64,000 nucleotides of DNA, taken from Micractinium sp. NFX-FRZ. Taxonomy: Eukaryota; Chlorophyta; Trebouxiophyceae; Chlorellales; Chlorellaceae. Shown here in pieces: positions 22,901 to 35,465 of this stretch (position 1 is its first letter; each line of letters begins with the position of its first letter). The notes under the pieces are model-generated. The model was not told where the DNA came from, did no database searches, and was given only the letters and a program-made list of their open reading frames with translations. Made by a program: the position numbers and the translations under genes. Location: assembly GCA_029339195.1 (NCBI GenBank), contig JAPTJF010000021.1:1-64000 (forward strand). Direction: 5' to 3'.

Positions 22901-25900
22901 AGCTGATCCTGTTCTCTCGTGCCGACCTGGAGCGCTCCATCCCCAACATGGTGGACGGCCTCAAGCCGGGGCAGCGCAAGATCATGTATGCCTGCTTCAA
23001 GCGCAACCTGAAGAGCGACATCAAGGTGGCGCAGCTGGCGGGCTACGTGGCGGAGCACTCGGGTGGGTGCAGGGGAAGACAGGTTGGCGGGGGGGCGGCT
23101 GTCAGGCTGCGCTGTGTGGGCCGTTTGCTCGTTGCACATAGCTTGGATTTGCATTCCCACATGCCAGTAGCACTCACCTTCATCTGCCGCGCCCTGCCTG
23201 CCTGTGCCTGCCTGCCTCCCTGCAGCCTACCACCACGGCGAGGCATCGCTGTCGGGCACGATTGTGGGCCTGGCGCAGGACTTTGTGGGCTCGAACAACG
23301 TCAACTACCTGGTGCCGCAGGGTAGGCTGGCTGCCTGGCTGGTCAGCACAGCGTGCAAGCTGCCTGTTTGCTTGGAGCCAGAGCTGGCATGGCATGACGC
23401 TGCACCTGCTTGGGGGCCCTGGGTGAGGAAGTGGTGGCCACACATACGCGCTTGGGCTAAAATCACCCGTCTGGCTTGCCACCTGCCCCACCCCGCTTCT
23501 CCCCCGCAGGTCAGTTCGGTACGCGGCTGCAGGGCGGCAAGGACGCTGCCAGCGCCCGTTACATTTTCACCCGCCTGGCGCCCCTCACGCGCCACCTGTT
23601 CAATGAGCATGACGACCGCCTGCTGGACTACCTGAACGAAGAGGGGCAGAGCATTGAGCCCGAGTGGTGGGTTACACCTGCTCCGCTGGGTGGGCAGTGC
23701 GTGCAACTGTACTGGGCAGGCCTTGCCTTCATCCTTACGCCTTACCACCCTTCTGCCCCTGGTACTTGCAATGTAAGGTTGCACATCCAAGCATGCTGAT
23801 CCTCCCGCCCTGCCTCCCCACCCCGCCCCTCCCAGGTACATGCCCGTGGTGCCCACCGTGCTGGTCAACGGCGCTGATGGCATCGGCACCGGCTGGTCCA
23901 CCTCCATCCCCAACTTCAACCCGCGGGACATCACCGCCAACCTGCGCCGCATGCTGGACGGCGAGCAGCCGGTGCCCATGCAGCCCTGGTACAAGGGGTT
24001 CAAGGGCACCATCGAGGAGGTGGGTTGGCCAGTGCCGAGGCAGGGAAGGGTGGGCATGAGAGGGAGTGCTGCTGGGCCTGGGACAGCACATTGACAGATA
24101 GCGGGCGGGAGCCAGCCAGGGTGTCTGCAACTCGCCATGCCTGCCTGCCTGCCTGGCCCCCAAACCCCACAAGCCTCACAGCTTGTAACTGAGGGCACTC
24201 TCAGCTTCCACACGCGCTCCCTGTGCCCGCCCCCCTGCAGGTGCCCACCAAGACGACTGGCAAGTCGTACCAGATCTGCGGCGTGATCAACCAGATTGAC
24301 GACACCACGCTGGAGATCACGGAGCTGCCCATCCGCAAGTGGACGCAGGTGGGCATGTGGGGGGTGCGCTGGTGGGGCTGGGGCGGGGTTGGCGCTGCTG
24401 CCTTTGCCACCCGCTCATCATCACTCTGATGAGGCGCTCCGCATGATGAGAGCCCAGCTTTGCCCTGGCTTAGGTCCTCCCACCTCATCGCCACCCCTCC
24501 TCACGCCTTGCTCCCTCCTTTGTCTCCGCAGGACTACAAGGAGTTCCTGGAGGAGATGGTGAAGCCTGAGGACAAGAACGCCACGCCCTTCATCACAGAC
24601 TACAAGGAGTACCACACTGGTGTGTTGGGTTTCGGGAGGGGCAGTGGCAACGGGGTGTGATAGATGGTTGGCCTGGTGAGTGCAGGAGCAGGCGGGTGGT
24701 TGGTGCAGCAGGCTGGCCCGGTGAGGGCAGGAGCAGGACGGGTGCTTGGTGGGGCAGGTGGAGAGAGCAGTAGTGTTGGTTAGACACCGCGATGCTGCTG
24801 CAGTGTGCCCGCTTGTCTGCCTGCCCAGCAGAGGCCCATTTCTCTATCTTCCCCTCAGCTGCATAATTGCTGGCTGCATCACGGCCCCGTGTGTTTTACC
24901 CCGCCTCCTGCAGACCTCACTGTGAACTTCCGGGTGACGCTGACCGAGGCCAAGATGCGCGAGGCGCTGGCGGCGGGCCTGCTGGACAAGTTCAAGCTGA
25001 GGGCCAAGATCTCCACGGGTGCGGGGGAAGCAGTAGTTTGTGGAGAGTTGTGTTGGCAGCTTTGCAGGGCCAGGGGCTAGTTTCCGCCGCTGCTGCAGGC
25101 GGGAGGGCGGAGGAAACACGGTCGCCTGCATGCACAGTGTGCATGCCTCACCCGTCTGCGCTCCCAGCCTCTGGCCACTCCCTTCTGCCTCCATCATGCA
25201 CTCACCTGCCTCCCCCTCCCACCCTCCCACGCCCTTCTGCTGTGACACTCCCCAGGCAACATGATGCTGTTCAACTCTGACGGCCTCATCCAGAAGTACT
25301 CCTCCCCCGAGGACATCCTGCGCGAATTCTACGACCTGCGCCTGCAGTACTACACCAAGCGGCGTGCCGCGCTGCTGCGGGTGGGTGGGTGGGAACGCAG
25401 ACGGGAGTGGGCGGGGTGGGTTGATGGGGAAGCCCATTCGTGATGCGGCTGCATAGGTCGATGCATGCCACATCTGAAGCAGGCGCGGCATTCTGCTCAG
25501 AGACGCCTGCGTTTGCCCCCGGCACGCTCACTGCAACGTTTCTCAAAACATCGACCCCAAATTTCCCCCTTCCTCTGTACGCCTCTGCACCCGCCTCCTG
25601 TGCCTTAATCATGCTTTCTCCTCCCCCTTTCCCAAACACCAGGCTGCCGAGGCCGACCTGCTGCGCATCTCCAACAAGGTGCGCTTCATCCTGGCGGTGG
25701 TGGAGGGCCGCCTGAAGCTGAGCAACCGGCGCAAGGCGGACATCGAGAAGGAGCTGGAGGAGGAGGGGTACGACAAGCTGCCCAGCCAGAAGAAGGCGCA
25801 GCAGCAGGTGGGTGGCGCGCGGGTGGGGCACTTGTGGGGCGGCAGGCAGGGTGGCGCCGACAGGCGGGGGGACGTGCAGATGTGTGCGTGGATGCGTGGG

Positions 25901-28900
25901 CGCCGCCCATGGCATAAGGGACTATTCAGCTCGCAATGCCTGCCTAGGTATGTATCTCAAGGCCTGCCACCCAGACCAAGTGTTGCTGGGTCGCACCTCT
26001 CAGCCCGCCTCTCTCTGCGTGTGCTCCAGGCGGCAGCGGCGCCAGAGGAGGAGGAGGCTGAGCCGACCGGCGCCAACTACGACTACCTGCTGTCCATGCC
26101 TCTGTCCAGCCTGACGCGGGAGAAGGTGGAGTCGCTGAAGAACGTAAGTAGCTGCTGGGGACTCAGGGGTGTGTTCCTTGGGTTTGGCAGGGGGTGGGAG
26201 AAGCACGCTGGGCAGGGGCAGAAGTGGGAGGATGGATGGGTGCCTGCTGGCTTGCTTGTGCGTCACGTGCAGCCATGCTGGGACAGCATGCCTTGCGCCG
26301 GCGCTGTTCACCTGCGGAGCCTGCTTCCGCCCCTGTGGTGTGCGCGCCTGCAGGAGGCTGAGGACTGGAAGGCGACTGTGGTGCGGCTGCGGGCCACCAC
26401 CGAGAAGGACATGTGGCGCACCGACATCGACGCTTTCGAGCTGGTGAGGCAGGAGGCAGATGTAGGCGCGCTGGCTGCTGGTGCAGAGCACGGATGCTCA
26501 TGCTTGCTGGGCCAGTGCTCTGCTGCAGGCCCTCAGGAAAGAGGAGGCCGCCCCTGGCGGGGTATCGTACACACTCTTGTCCCATGCCATGCACACCCAA
26601 ACCTCTACTCCGTACCCGTGCACACCCACGCACTCGCTGGTCTGCCCTGCCCGCAGGCACTGGAGGAGCACGAGGAGGAGGAGGCGCGCCGGGATTCCCA
26701 GCTGTCGCGGCAGCAGGCCAAGGCCAAGGCGGGGCAGAAGGCGGCGGCCAAGAAGGCGGCAGGCAAGGGCAAGGGGAAGCGCAACCAGTGGAGCGACGAT
26801 GATGAGGACGAGCTGTCCGACTCCGATGATGGTGAGTGGAGGGCATGGGCTGGCAGCCTGAGGGGCACAGGCAGCCTGGGGTGCTCAGCTTGGCTTGGCT
26901 ACCCAGGCCACAATGGGCCTGGTGGCTGGAGAGAGGCATGCACCGCTGGCAAGCACCTGCAACTGCTGCCCTGGCTCTGCGTCTCTCTTCCATGCCACTG
27001 ATGTCCTGCCATGCCCAATTGCACCCCAACCTTCACCTCTGCAGATGACGACTTTGAGGACTTTGTGCAGCCCAGGGCGGCAGCAGCGCCCAAGGCACGT
27101 GCCGTGCCCAAGCCGCGCGCCGCAGCCCCAGCCGTCAGCATGCAGACCAGCCAGCAGACGGGCGCCACGGCGGGCAGCAAGCGCACGGCCGGCGGCGGCA
27201 CGCGCAAGCCTGCCGCCCCCAAGGCCGCGGCAGCCAAGCCTGCCGCCCCGGTGGTGATTTCGGAGGACAGCGAGGACGAGGCGCCTGCGCCCAAGGCGGC
27301 GCCCCCTCCCCCGCCTCCTGAGGAGGAGATGTCGCTCATGGCACGCCTGGCGGGGCGCATGGGTAGCCTGGGACTGAGCCCCGCTGGCGCTGCTGCTGCG
27401 CCCGCGCCGGCCAAGAAGGCGGCAGCGGCGCCCGCGGGAAGCCGCGGCACCGCCGGCGGCTCGCGCCCCGGCCGGGCGGCGGCAGCGGCGGCGACCAAGA
27501 AGACCTCCAAGATTGTGATCATCAGGTGGGGGCAAGGGCTCTTGGTAACCGGCTGATTGGGTTGTTAAAGGGGGGCCATCACCGGTCTGGTTTAGCGCCG
27601 GAAGATTTTCGCACTGGGAAGAGAGAAGGGGTGGATGCCCAGTGCTAGTCTGGGGAGCCGGGGGGGTCCCGCCTGCGGTGCTCCTGCCCGCTGATTGCCC
27701 ACCAGCCATGCCCACCGCCCGTCTGCCCTGCCCCTGCCTGCGCCCCCTTCCCCCCCAGCAGTGAGGATGACGAGGAGGAGTCTGAGGAGTCTGTCAGCGA
27801 GAGCGACAGCGACGACGAGGTGAACAGCCCTGCGGCCAAGCCGGAGGCCAAGAAGCGCAGCAAGCCGGAGCCCAAGAAGAGCCTGGCAGCCAAGGTGGGG
27901 AGCAAGCGTGAGCGTGGACCTCTGGGGGCAGCTGTTGCACAGGATGGCTGATGCAGGGGATGTTCAACTACTGTATGTGCTGTGTCAGTCACTTGCAAGC
28001 TCGTCATGTGGTGCACACACACAAAGGCGCCATGCTCGTGATGCTGCCTGCATGCCTCTGGCCGACAGCGCTCGTTGACCCCCGTCCCACCTCTTCCTTC
28101 CGCCCTGCAGGCCATGGCCAACAGCAAGCCAGCGCCCGCTGCCTACGACTTTGACGTGGATGAAGATGACGTGGCGGTCTCACCCATGCCCGCGCCCAAG
28201 GCCAAGGTGGGTGGGCGGCTGCAGCACTGGCCAGCCTGTGCATTGGCCTAATGCAGTGCCTTGGTGAGCCTGCTGAGCTGCAAAGCAGGCAGGAGTGGAA
28301 TGCCACCGTAACGGGCAGGTCAAAGCAAAGCGGCACACCTTCCTGCTGCCTCCACCCTGCCTGTGCACCAATGCTGGCCTGTGTGCAGGTCCAGCGCATG
28401 CGGCCCAGCCCCTTCAACAAGAACTCGGGCAAGCCTGCGGCGGCCAAGGCGGCAGCGGCGGCGGCGCGGCCTCCCAGCAAGCTGGGCAAGCCGGCTGCGG
28501 AGGCGGCCAAGCCTGCGGCCAAGGGCAAGGGCAAGGCGGTGGTGGATGACAGCGACGTGAGTGGGTGGGCCCGCTGGGCAGGGGGCCTGTTTGGGTGTGT
28601 GAGCGTTGTTGCAATGCGGCATCACTGATACGCCTGTGCGTGGTCTGGCAACAGTGGGCAGCAACCCTGTCCTGGCCCTGGGCAGGCAGGTTGACTGGCG
28701 CGTGGTCTTCCCCGCTCGGCGCCCATCCTGCACAGCGTGCCTTGCCCCACCAGTTTGCCATATGCGCCGCATGCTTCCACCATGCGCCGGCCATTGACGT
28801 GCCGGTTGTGTGCTGCTCTGCCTCTGCAGGAGGAGGAGGACGTCATTGACATGAGCATCAGCCCGGCGCCTGTGCGGGCCGCGGCGCCCCGCCGCCAGGT

Positions 28901-29003
28901 GGCTGCCAGCAAGCCCAAGTATGCGGAGAGCGACTCTGATGGGGGCGACAGCAGCGCATCTGAGAGCGAGGACGAGGCCAGCGACTACTGCCCCAGCGAC
29001 TGA
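16969..29003 (+). CDS. TOP2: DNA topoisomerase II (35 exons)
   Basis: ATP-dependent type IIA enzyme passing one duplex through a break in another; nuclear, for chromosome untangling. Predicted 1563 aa. GHKL ATPase: EILVNAADNK and GRNGYGAKLANIFS; QTK loop SQTKDTLT near 380; TOPRIM: LTEGDSAKSLAVAG and MTDQDHDGSH; catalytic Tyr in SARYIFTRL near 792. The tail after about 1150 is Lys/Ala-rich and acidic. Exons: 16969-17013, 17308-17403, 17541-17753, 18081-18146, 18363-18434, 18637-18785, 18974-19044, 19216-19292, 19530-19685, 19904-19969, 20160-20288, 20487-20664, 20893-21043, 21275-21431, 21654-21767, 21977-22078, 22246-22327, 22537-22679, 22900-23062, 23226-23321, 23510-23666, 23836-24019, 24241-24348, 24532-24619, 24914-25018, 25256-25380, 25643-25807, 26030-26143, 26354-26443, 26657-26831, 27045-27525, 27759-27894, 28111-28206, 28389-28556, 28830-29003. 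All phases agree. The intron after 20288 has a GC donor. An in-frame codon at 16882 could be an earlier start. Confidence 0.96.
24670..24760. repeat. Two-copy tandem repeat in a topoisomerase intron
   Basis: Two consecutive imperfect units of about 45 bp, each beginning GGCCYGGTGAG and continuing through GCAGGAGCAGG to a GGTGCTTGGTG-like end. They lie in the intron after the exon ending at 24619. Each unit contains a GGTGAG donor-like motif. Confidence 0.6.
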
Positions 29004-29922
29004 GCGTGGCGCAGTGCACGGCGGGCAGGCAGCTGGGACATGCTGCCGCCGCGCCGCACTGCAGTGGGACCTGCGCGGTCCCCCTTGTACTTCCCCTGTA
29101 CCCTGAACCCCTGCTACGACCCGAGGAAACTAGCAGCTTGAGGCTGCTCCCTGTGCAACAAGTGTGACCAGAAGTGTGATGCAGCCCCCGGTGCCACTGA
29201 CACTGTCAGGTTGCCGTGAACAGCACCAGGTGGCCGCTGCATGATGCTCCGAAGGTGTGGCCCTGCACACCCCCAGGGGTCATGCGACACGGTGGCACCA
29301 GCCTTCCCCCCAACAGGGAATGATCACGCATGGCCAGTGTCATGGGACGCCATACGTGATTGGACCCGCATGTGGCGGCCATGCACGGTGCAAAGGGAGC
29401 CACCCCACATGTGTCATGCTGGTGTCACAGTCGACCGACCTGTGTTTACGACCATTCGCACACTCGAGCGCCCCCCAACACGTGTGCGCAGAGTTGGTGA
29501 TTTTTGTGCATGCATGAAAAGCTGTGAAACGCGTACAGTTTGGCCTGGGCTTTTCACAGCCGCCCAATAGGTACGCTGGCCAGCGTGGCAGTCGGAGCGC
29601 GGAGGGGGCCCTTTGGGCCCTTTATGAGGTGCTCGCACGTTGCATTTGACCTTTACACACTATTCAGACTGTCTCCTGTGCTCGGACACGCCCCTGTGAA
29701 GCAGACGCCGCTGGAATAACCGAGCTCTTCCCGCTGGGCGTCTCTCCCGCTCAGCTCCCGCTGAACAGGTGTGATACCAAAGCAGCCTTGCAGCAATTTG
29801 CATCGGCAGGGGCGATTCGTTAGGGCGCCGGGTAGGTACGCCCCCCGCACGCCCGGGTGGCGAGCGTCACCCACCATTTGGGTGATTGACACTCGTCTCC
29901 ATGCTCCGCATTCTTGCAGGCC
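29004..29922. other. Intergenic region TOP2 - SBP gene
   Basis: 919 bp. No coding exon, RNA gene or repeat was recognised. A GGGCCCTTTGGGCCC near-palindrome lies at about 29607-29621. The sequence just before 29923 ends in TTCTTGCAG, so an intron in the 5' UTR of the SBP gene is possible. Confidence 0.5.
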
Positions 29923-31992
29923 ATGGAAGTTGTCACTCACACGGAAACCAGCCCTGCGGCAGGTTGGGAACTCGCGCAGGCGCGGGCAGGCGCCGCCGAC
30001 GCGACGTCCTCAGGAGGCTCCGGCGGCGGGACTGCCCGTGAGCGGCTCTGCGACCGCCCCAGTCGCTCCTGCCGCGTGCCCGGCTGCTGCGAAGCGCTGG
30101 CAAACGGATATGCCAAGGTAAGGCAGGTCGTCAGTTGGGATGCATCATCCACCCTCTTTCTGATGCAACCCATGTGCCCCAACCCACATGGCATGTGCCT
30201 CCTGCGCCTCCGAGAGTCTTCCCTGGCATGCCGCCCCCTCTGGAGGCAGGGGCTGACACACAGTGCTGCTGCCCTTCTCCCGCGCTGCCCTTCTGCAGAA
30301 GCACCGCATCTGTCTCACACATTCTGCGGCGCTTGCAGTGGACATGGGGCCAGAGCAGGGCTTTGTGCGCTTCTGCCAGCAGGTGGGTGCCCGCCGCACT
30401 GCACCCCAGCAGGCCGTCCCCAAGGGGAAACGCCTTGGAGGCAGGCGGCCCCCTGCCTGCAATGGAAGGAGGCAGCATCCAGCCCTGCTCCGACCAGCGT
30501 TACTTCCCGCCCTGCCTGAGCAGCGTGTGCCGCTGCCCCATCACACCCGATCGCGTGCCCCACCTCCTCACCACAGCCCCTACCTGCCCCCGCTCCCCTG
30601 CCCTTTTGTTGAGCAGTGCGGCCGCCTGCACAGCACGAGCGATTTCTCTGGGAACCAGCGCAGCTGCCGCAGCAGCCTGGAACGCCAGGCGCTGCGGCGC
30701 AAGCGGATGCGCAAGGAGCGGGAGGATGAGTGCTGGCGCAACGAGGGGCGCCCCCGGCTGAACCCCGCCTCAGGCTCCGACGATGGGGAGTGGCAGCAGG
30801 AGAGGGCCCCATCTGCGCTGCCCCACCAGGAAGCCCAGCAGGCTGTGCAGATGGGCATGGCAGCGCAGCAAGCGGTGCAGGCGCCCGGCGCGGCAGTGCA
30901 ACTGGCGGGCTGGCCGGTGCTGACCTGGCGTGAACAGCAGGCTCAGCAGCAGCAGCAGCAGCAGCAGCAGGCGCAGGTGCAGCGTCTGGTGCAGCAGCAG
31001 CAGCAGGCGCAGCAGCGTTGCTGGCAGCAGCAGGCGCAGGCACACTGTCAACAACAGCAGCAGCAGGCACTGCAGCAGCAACAGGCGCAGGCACACTGTC
31101 GGGCACAGCAGCAGCAGCAGCAGGTACAGGAACACTGTCAGCAGCAGCAGCAGCATGCACTGCAGCAGAGGCAGGCGCAGCAGAGTTGCTGGCAGCAGTG
31201 GTTGCCTGATTCCCGGCCGTCGCTGGCGCCACCGCAAGCTGCCGTGCGCCTGCTGCCTCAGCAGCCCACACAGCTGTCTCAGCCGGTGCCTGTGGTGACT
31301 GCGAGCACAGCATTGCAGCCCCTGCCCGACATACACGCCTCACCTGGCACTCCTGACGCCGGCGCGGCAGCCGACGTGCCTGCTGCCACCCACAGCGGCG
31401 ACACCTGGGCTGCATGCGCGTTGCAAGCTGCACCCTCGGAGCCGCAGCCACAGCCGGGGCTGCTGGCGCTGCCGCACTCGATGCCACAGCAGCTGCCGCA
31501 GGTGCCAGCCCAGCTGCCAGCCCAGCCACAGCAGCAGCAGCCACAGCCGCTGGCGGTGGCTCCAGGCACGGTGCATCTGCCGATCGAGCTGGTGCAGCAG
31601 CTGCTGCAGCTGCTGCAAAGCTTGGCGGAGCTAGGCAGTGCAAAGGGCGTGGTGGGCACAGCGGTGAGTCGCATGCCATGCAAGGGGGGCCTGCAGGGGC
31701 GCTGGCACACCCTTCACCTTGCAGTGGCCAAAGGCCCATTCTCCCAATACTTGCCATGCTGCGCGCTGAGCAACTGCCTGCACGCCTCACGAGGCACACC
31801 ACCCGCTCACACCCAAGTGGCATGCCCCACTGCCCGCTGCAGGCACAGGCGGCGGTCCAACCTCCGGCTCAACGCGGCGTCGGGCAGCTGCATGGGGTGC
31901 CAACCCAGGCTGCCCAGGAAGGAGGGCAGCAGCTGCTCCCGGTCCTGGACAGGGCAGCCCTGCTGGTCCTGCTGACAGCCGGCGCGTGCTGA
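29923..31992 (+). CDS. SBP-box (SQUAMOSA promoter-binding-like) transcription factor
   Basis: Plant-lineage DNA-binding factor recognising GTAC cores. Exons 29923-30117, 30299-30382, 30617-31663 and 31843-31992 give 491 aa in phase, with a strong GCCATGG start context. The SBP domain spans about residues 50-126. Zinc site 1 is CRVPGC then HRICLTH; zinc site 2 is C-x2-C-x3-H-x11-C (CQQCGRLH to RSC), split by an intron between CQQ and CGR. The basic tail RRKRMRK is the usual nuclear-localisation part. After the domain comes a long Gln-rich region, typical of activation domains, containing a Cys/His-bearing repeat, then Pro/Ala-rich sequence and a Leu-rich C terminus. The usual YHRRH segment is altered to YAKKHRIC. 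The target genes are unknown. Confidence 0.9.
31030..31190 (+). repeat. In-frame Gln-rich minisatellite in the SBP gene
   Basis: Three imperfect in-frame units share QAQAHC-, QAQAHC- and QVQEHC-type heads, each followed by a poly-Gln run. The DNA heads read CAGGCGCAGGCACACTGTC, an almost identical second copy, and a third with three changes. Below this level lie simple CAG repeats. Confidence 0.75.
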
Positions 31993-32654
31993 CGTCAGCG
32001 GGCGGCGTGCAAGCGTGGCTGGCGGCGTGCGGGAGCGCAACGGGTTGTCATGGACACCCCCGACACATCAGCGCGAAAAGCTCTGGTCCCTACTACTGGG
32101 TTATCTGGGCACAGTTCGGGACCTGATCAGTGCTCCTTGGAGTAGCCTGGGTCAGTTTTGTATAATAGGAACGTAGGATGTGTAACCTTCGCAATCCCCT
32201 AACAGGACGACGCTCTGTAGATCTACTATTTGATTGGCTTGGCACAGTTTCAAACCCGCCCAGTGCTGCTAGTAGCAGCCTGGAGCAGTTATGTACAACA
32301 CGGGCGTGGGATGTGTAGCCTTTGCAGTCACCCCGATGGGAAAGCGTGCCAAGGTAGGTTGGACAGCAGGCGGCGGCATGCCAGCGCAGAACATGCTGAG
32401 GCGATTGCTGGCGTGCATCTGCACTGGAATGAATGATATTTGGGCTCTGTGTTTTCTTTGAAATCTTTTCATTACCGTGCCTGCAGGTGGAGGAGCAGGA
32501 CCTTCATGCACGACGGGAATGCCGCAGCGGCCGCTCGCATGGCGCCAGCACTGCACCAGATAGAAGGAGGGTGAGAACCTATCTCGGCTCTCATCGCGTT
32601 CTAACCCATAGGTGTGACTCACCCTGCAGACTGTGCTGTTCCCAGGTAGTCGAT
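31993..32654 (+). other. Intergenic region SBP gene - HemK gene, with TGTAA signal
   Basis: 662 bp. TGTAA at 32181-32185 lies about 190 bp past the SBP stop and is a plausible poly(A) signal. A candidate exon-like segment at about 32489-32572 (after an AG, before GGGTGAGAAC) could be a 5' UTR exon of the HemK gene. Joining it in coding frame to the next acceptor hits a stop, so it is not counted as coding. Confidence 0.45.
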
Positions 32655-35246
32655 ATGCAGCGAGCGGTGAACTTTGCGCGGACTTTGCGCGCCCTGCAGC
32701 GCGCTCACCCTCTATGGTCTCCTGATGTCTGTCGCAACATACTAATGTGGCGAGAGGCGCATATCGCCCCCGCAACGGCGACCTGGCCAGCTCGGCGCCG
32801 CACGCTCTCAGCCGCGGCGAAGAGGGCGCAGGAACTGGGGACAGCCACCGAGGAGCTACCAGTGACGCAGCCGGCGCTGCCGCTGTGCGAGCGCCCCGCG
32901 CAGCACTCGGCGACACTGGCGGAGCTGCTGGCGTGGCGGGAGGCGGCGGCGGAGCAGGTGGCGGCAGTGGGGGACAGCTGGGAGCGTGAGGATGAGGGCC
33001 CCTCAGTGGAGGACCTGCAGGTGGGTGCATGACGAGAGGGCAGTAAGGATGTGCACTGGAGGAAAGTGCAGCTGGCTGTGGCGTTTGCTCACCAGGGCAC
33101 GCCCCCTTTCGAACCTGGCTGCACCCAATGCACACTGCGCCTTGCCACACGCTACACACCAGCCTCCGACCCTGCCCTTCTGCCCTCCTGCTCGCCGCCC
33201 TACGCAGACGGAGCTGAGCTGGCTGCTGGATGACGCACTCGTTGCCCTGGCGCGGCAGGGCGCTGACTGGCGCAGCACCAGCTGGCAGCAGGTGGAGCGG
33301 GATTTGAGGAGCGGGGGGGCGCTCAGGGAGGGCGCCTGCCAGCACTTGGTGCAGCTGCGGGAGCCGCTGGAGGCGCTGGGTGAGTGCCGGAACAGCAGGG
33401 CAGGGAGACGTAGCAGTAGGAGACGTAATCACAGCAGGGGGCAAGCGCAGCTGCTGGCGTGCCGCGTGTCGCAGTGCGGGGCTGGGTCTTGTGCGGAGCG
33501 TGAGGAAGGGGAGCGGGCAGAGAGCTTGTTTTGAGCGTGCAAGCACTGCGGGCACGCTGGCCTGCAGCATTGTCACAAAGCGGCTTCTCCCGTGCTGCAC
33601 CGCGCTCAGCTTGTGTGCCAGCCTGCCACCTGCCCTGCTCCCCTGCAGAGGCCATCTGGCAGCAGCGCCTGCGGCAGCGCGTGCCGCTGCAGTACCTCAC
33701 CTCCTCCGCCTTCTGGCGGGACTTTGTGCTGTCAGGTGCGTGGGGGCTGCCAAATGCAAGGGGAGGTGGGCATGCGCGTTAGATGGAGCAGTGGGCATTG
33801 CTACTGGGAACCTGCCAGTAGTGCACCCGGTTGTGGGTGCTGCCCTGCACCCCATCTGATGTTGATACTGAGCACCAAACAGACGTGGTGTGGTGGGTTT
33901 GACCACCTCTCATGGCCCGCTTCTCCCGACCACGCCCCCTTCCCGTACCCACTCCTGACCTCCTCCCTGCCCCTCCCTGCCCCTCCCTGCTCCTGCAGTG
34001 GGCCCCGGCGTGCTCATCCCCCGCCCAGAAACCGAGCTGATGATTGATTTCGTGCAAGAAGCGGTGGCTTCCAACCCGTCGCTGGCCTCTGGCGTTTGGG
34101 CAGACCTGGGCACCGGCAGCGGTGCGCTGGCGGTGGGCGTGGCGCGCGCGCTGCCAGAGGCGCGGCAGGTGCGCCGCGTGTGTGTGTGACCTGCCCATGC
34201 TGTGCTGCGCCCAAGCCGCCGCCGGCAGCTCTTCTGGGACGTGCTCTTGGTCGCCTGGCACCAGCAAATGCCTGGCACCCTTGCTGCCCGCTCGGCCCGG
34301 CCTCCCCGCCCTGCCCCATCATCCCCAGGACCCCTCCCAGGCCTACTTCTTCCTTTTCCATCCGCCGCCGCCACCTGTTGTTGTTGTGCAGGTGTATTCG
34401 GTTGACCTGAGCCCGGTCCCCCTGGCCTACGCCGCCTTCAACGCTCAGCGCCTGGGCGTGGCGGGCAGGCTGACGCCGCTGCAGGGGAGCTGGTTAGAGC
34501 CACTGGAGGCGGCGGGGGTGCGCCAGCTGGCGGGGGTGGTGAGCAACCCGCCCTACATCCCATCCACAGACATGCCCGGGCTGCAGGCGGAGGTCGGCAG
34601 GTGAGCCGGGGGCTGGGGGCGCAGGAGCGAGTGCGTACAGACTGCGAACAGATGGAAGTGAGGACAAGGATGAGGCCGGGGCGTGCGCTGAAGCTGGGCC
34701 AGTAAACGCGAGGAGTAGGCGATAATGGCAGAGATGTTGTGTGGTGTTCAAGTTTGTAAGCCCGCCTGCCGCCGCCAGCGCCGCACTGACGCAGGCTCCC
34801 TCTCCCCCCTCACCTCTCGCCCCACTGTTACCCTCCCTCCGACCCTTTGCAGGCACGAGCCGCACCTGGCGCTCCACGGCGGCGAGGGGCTGGGCATTGA
34901 CTGCCTGCTGCCCATCTGCACGGGGGCAGCCCGCCTGCTGCAGCCGGGCGGATTCCTGGCGCTGGAGACGGCGGGAGGCGAGCAGGCACACTACATTGCC
35001 GACCTCCTGCGCCACATGCGTGCCAGCGTGTGTGGGGGCGGCAGCCAGGCGGGCAGCGACCCGTACTCCAGCGACGGCGGCAGCGGCAGCGGCGGCAGCG
35101 GGTGGGGGAGTGAGGAAGATGAGGAGGCACCCGCCTTCTTTGAGGTGCGGGTGCGCAAGGACCTGCGTGGGGTGGACCGGTTCGTGACTGCCACGCGCAG
35201 CGCTGGCCACAGCAGCAGCGGCACCAGCGGCGGGGACAGCGATTGA
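32655..35246 (+). CDS. HemK/PrmC-type release-factor glutamine methyltransferase (organellar)
   Basis: AdoMet-dependent N5-glutamine methyltransferase that modifies the GGQ glutamine of class I release factors. Exons 32655-33020, 33208-33379, 33649-33735, 33999-34168, 34392-34600 and 34853-35246 give 465 aa in phase. Motifs: LIPRPETELMIDF, the AdoMet loop WADLGTGSGALAVGVA, YSVDLSPVPLAYA, and the catalytic NPPYIPS, then HEPHLALHGGEGL and LLQPGGFLALE. The first roughly 60 residues are basic and rich in Arg/Ala without acidic runs, as in mitochondrial or plastid targeting peptides. A Gly/Ser/acidic insertion (35030-35130) sits within the C-terminal part of the catalytic domain. At 465 aa it is far longer than bacterial PrmC (about 280). 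The ATG at 32655 is the first in-frame one after the last upstream acceptor. Confidence 0.9.
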
Positions 35247-35460
35247 GGTTTATTGTTACGCAGGTGTAGACTGGTAGTGTAGCTAGCCCAATGCAACCCT
35301 TGGAAGTCCCCTCCCCCTGCCAATTTAACCCCTGTCGCCCTGCCATGGCTCCCTTTAGCTCACTCTCCACCTCGCCATTGTATGCAGCAATCACAAAAGT
35401 ACTATCTTCTGCCGGTTGGTCCGTGCACACAGCTTGCCAGCGCAAGGCAATCGTTCACGT

Positions 35461-35465
35461 TGTAA
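35461..35465 (+). terminator. TGTAA poly(A) signal, HemK gene
   Basis: TGTAA 214 bp past the HemK stop and upstream of the next gene's ATG at 35756. Confidence 0.4.

Noticed and set aside
30315..31823. 502-codon open frame on the minus strand opposite the SBP gene
   Set aside because: It is the Ala-rich antisense reading of the CAG-rich Gln region. The sense strand has the zinc-binding domain and consistent splicing.
32489..32572. Upstream coding exon of the HemK gene with ATG at 32503
   Set aside because: Joining its GGTGAGAAC donor to the acceptor before 32655 produces an immediate stop. The simpler start at 32655 is kept; the segment may be 5' UTR.
32269..33600. 443-codon minus-strand frame opposite the HemK gene
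   Set aside because: Pro/Ala-rich antisense of HemK exons and introns, without motifs.
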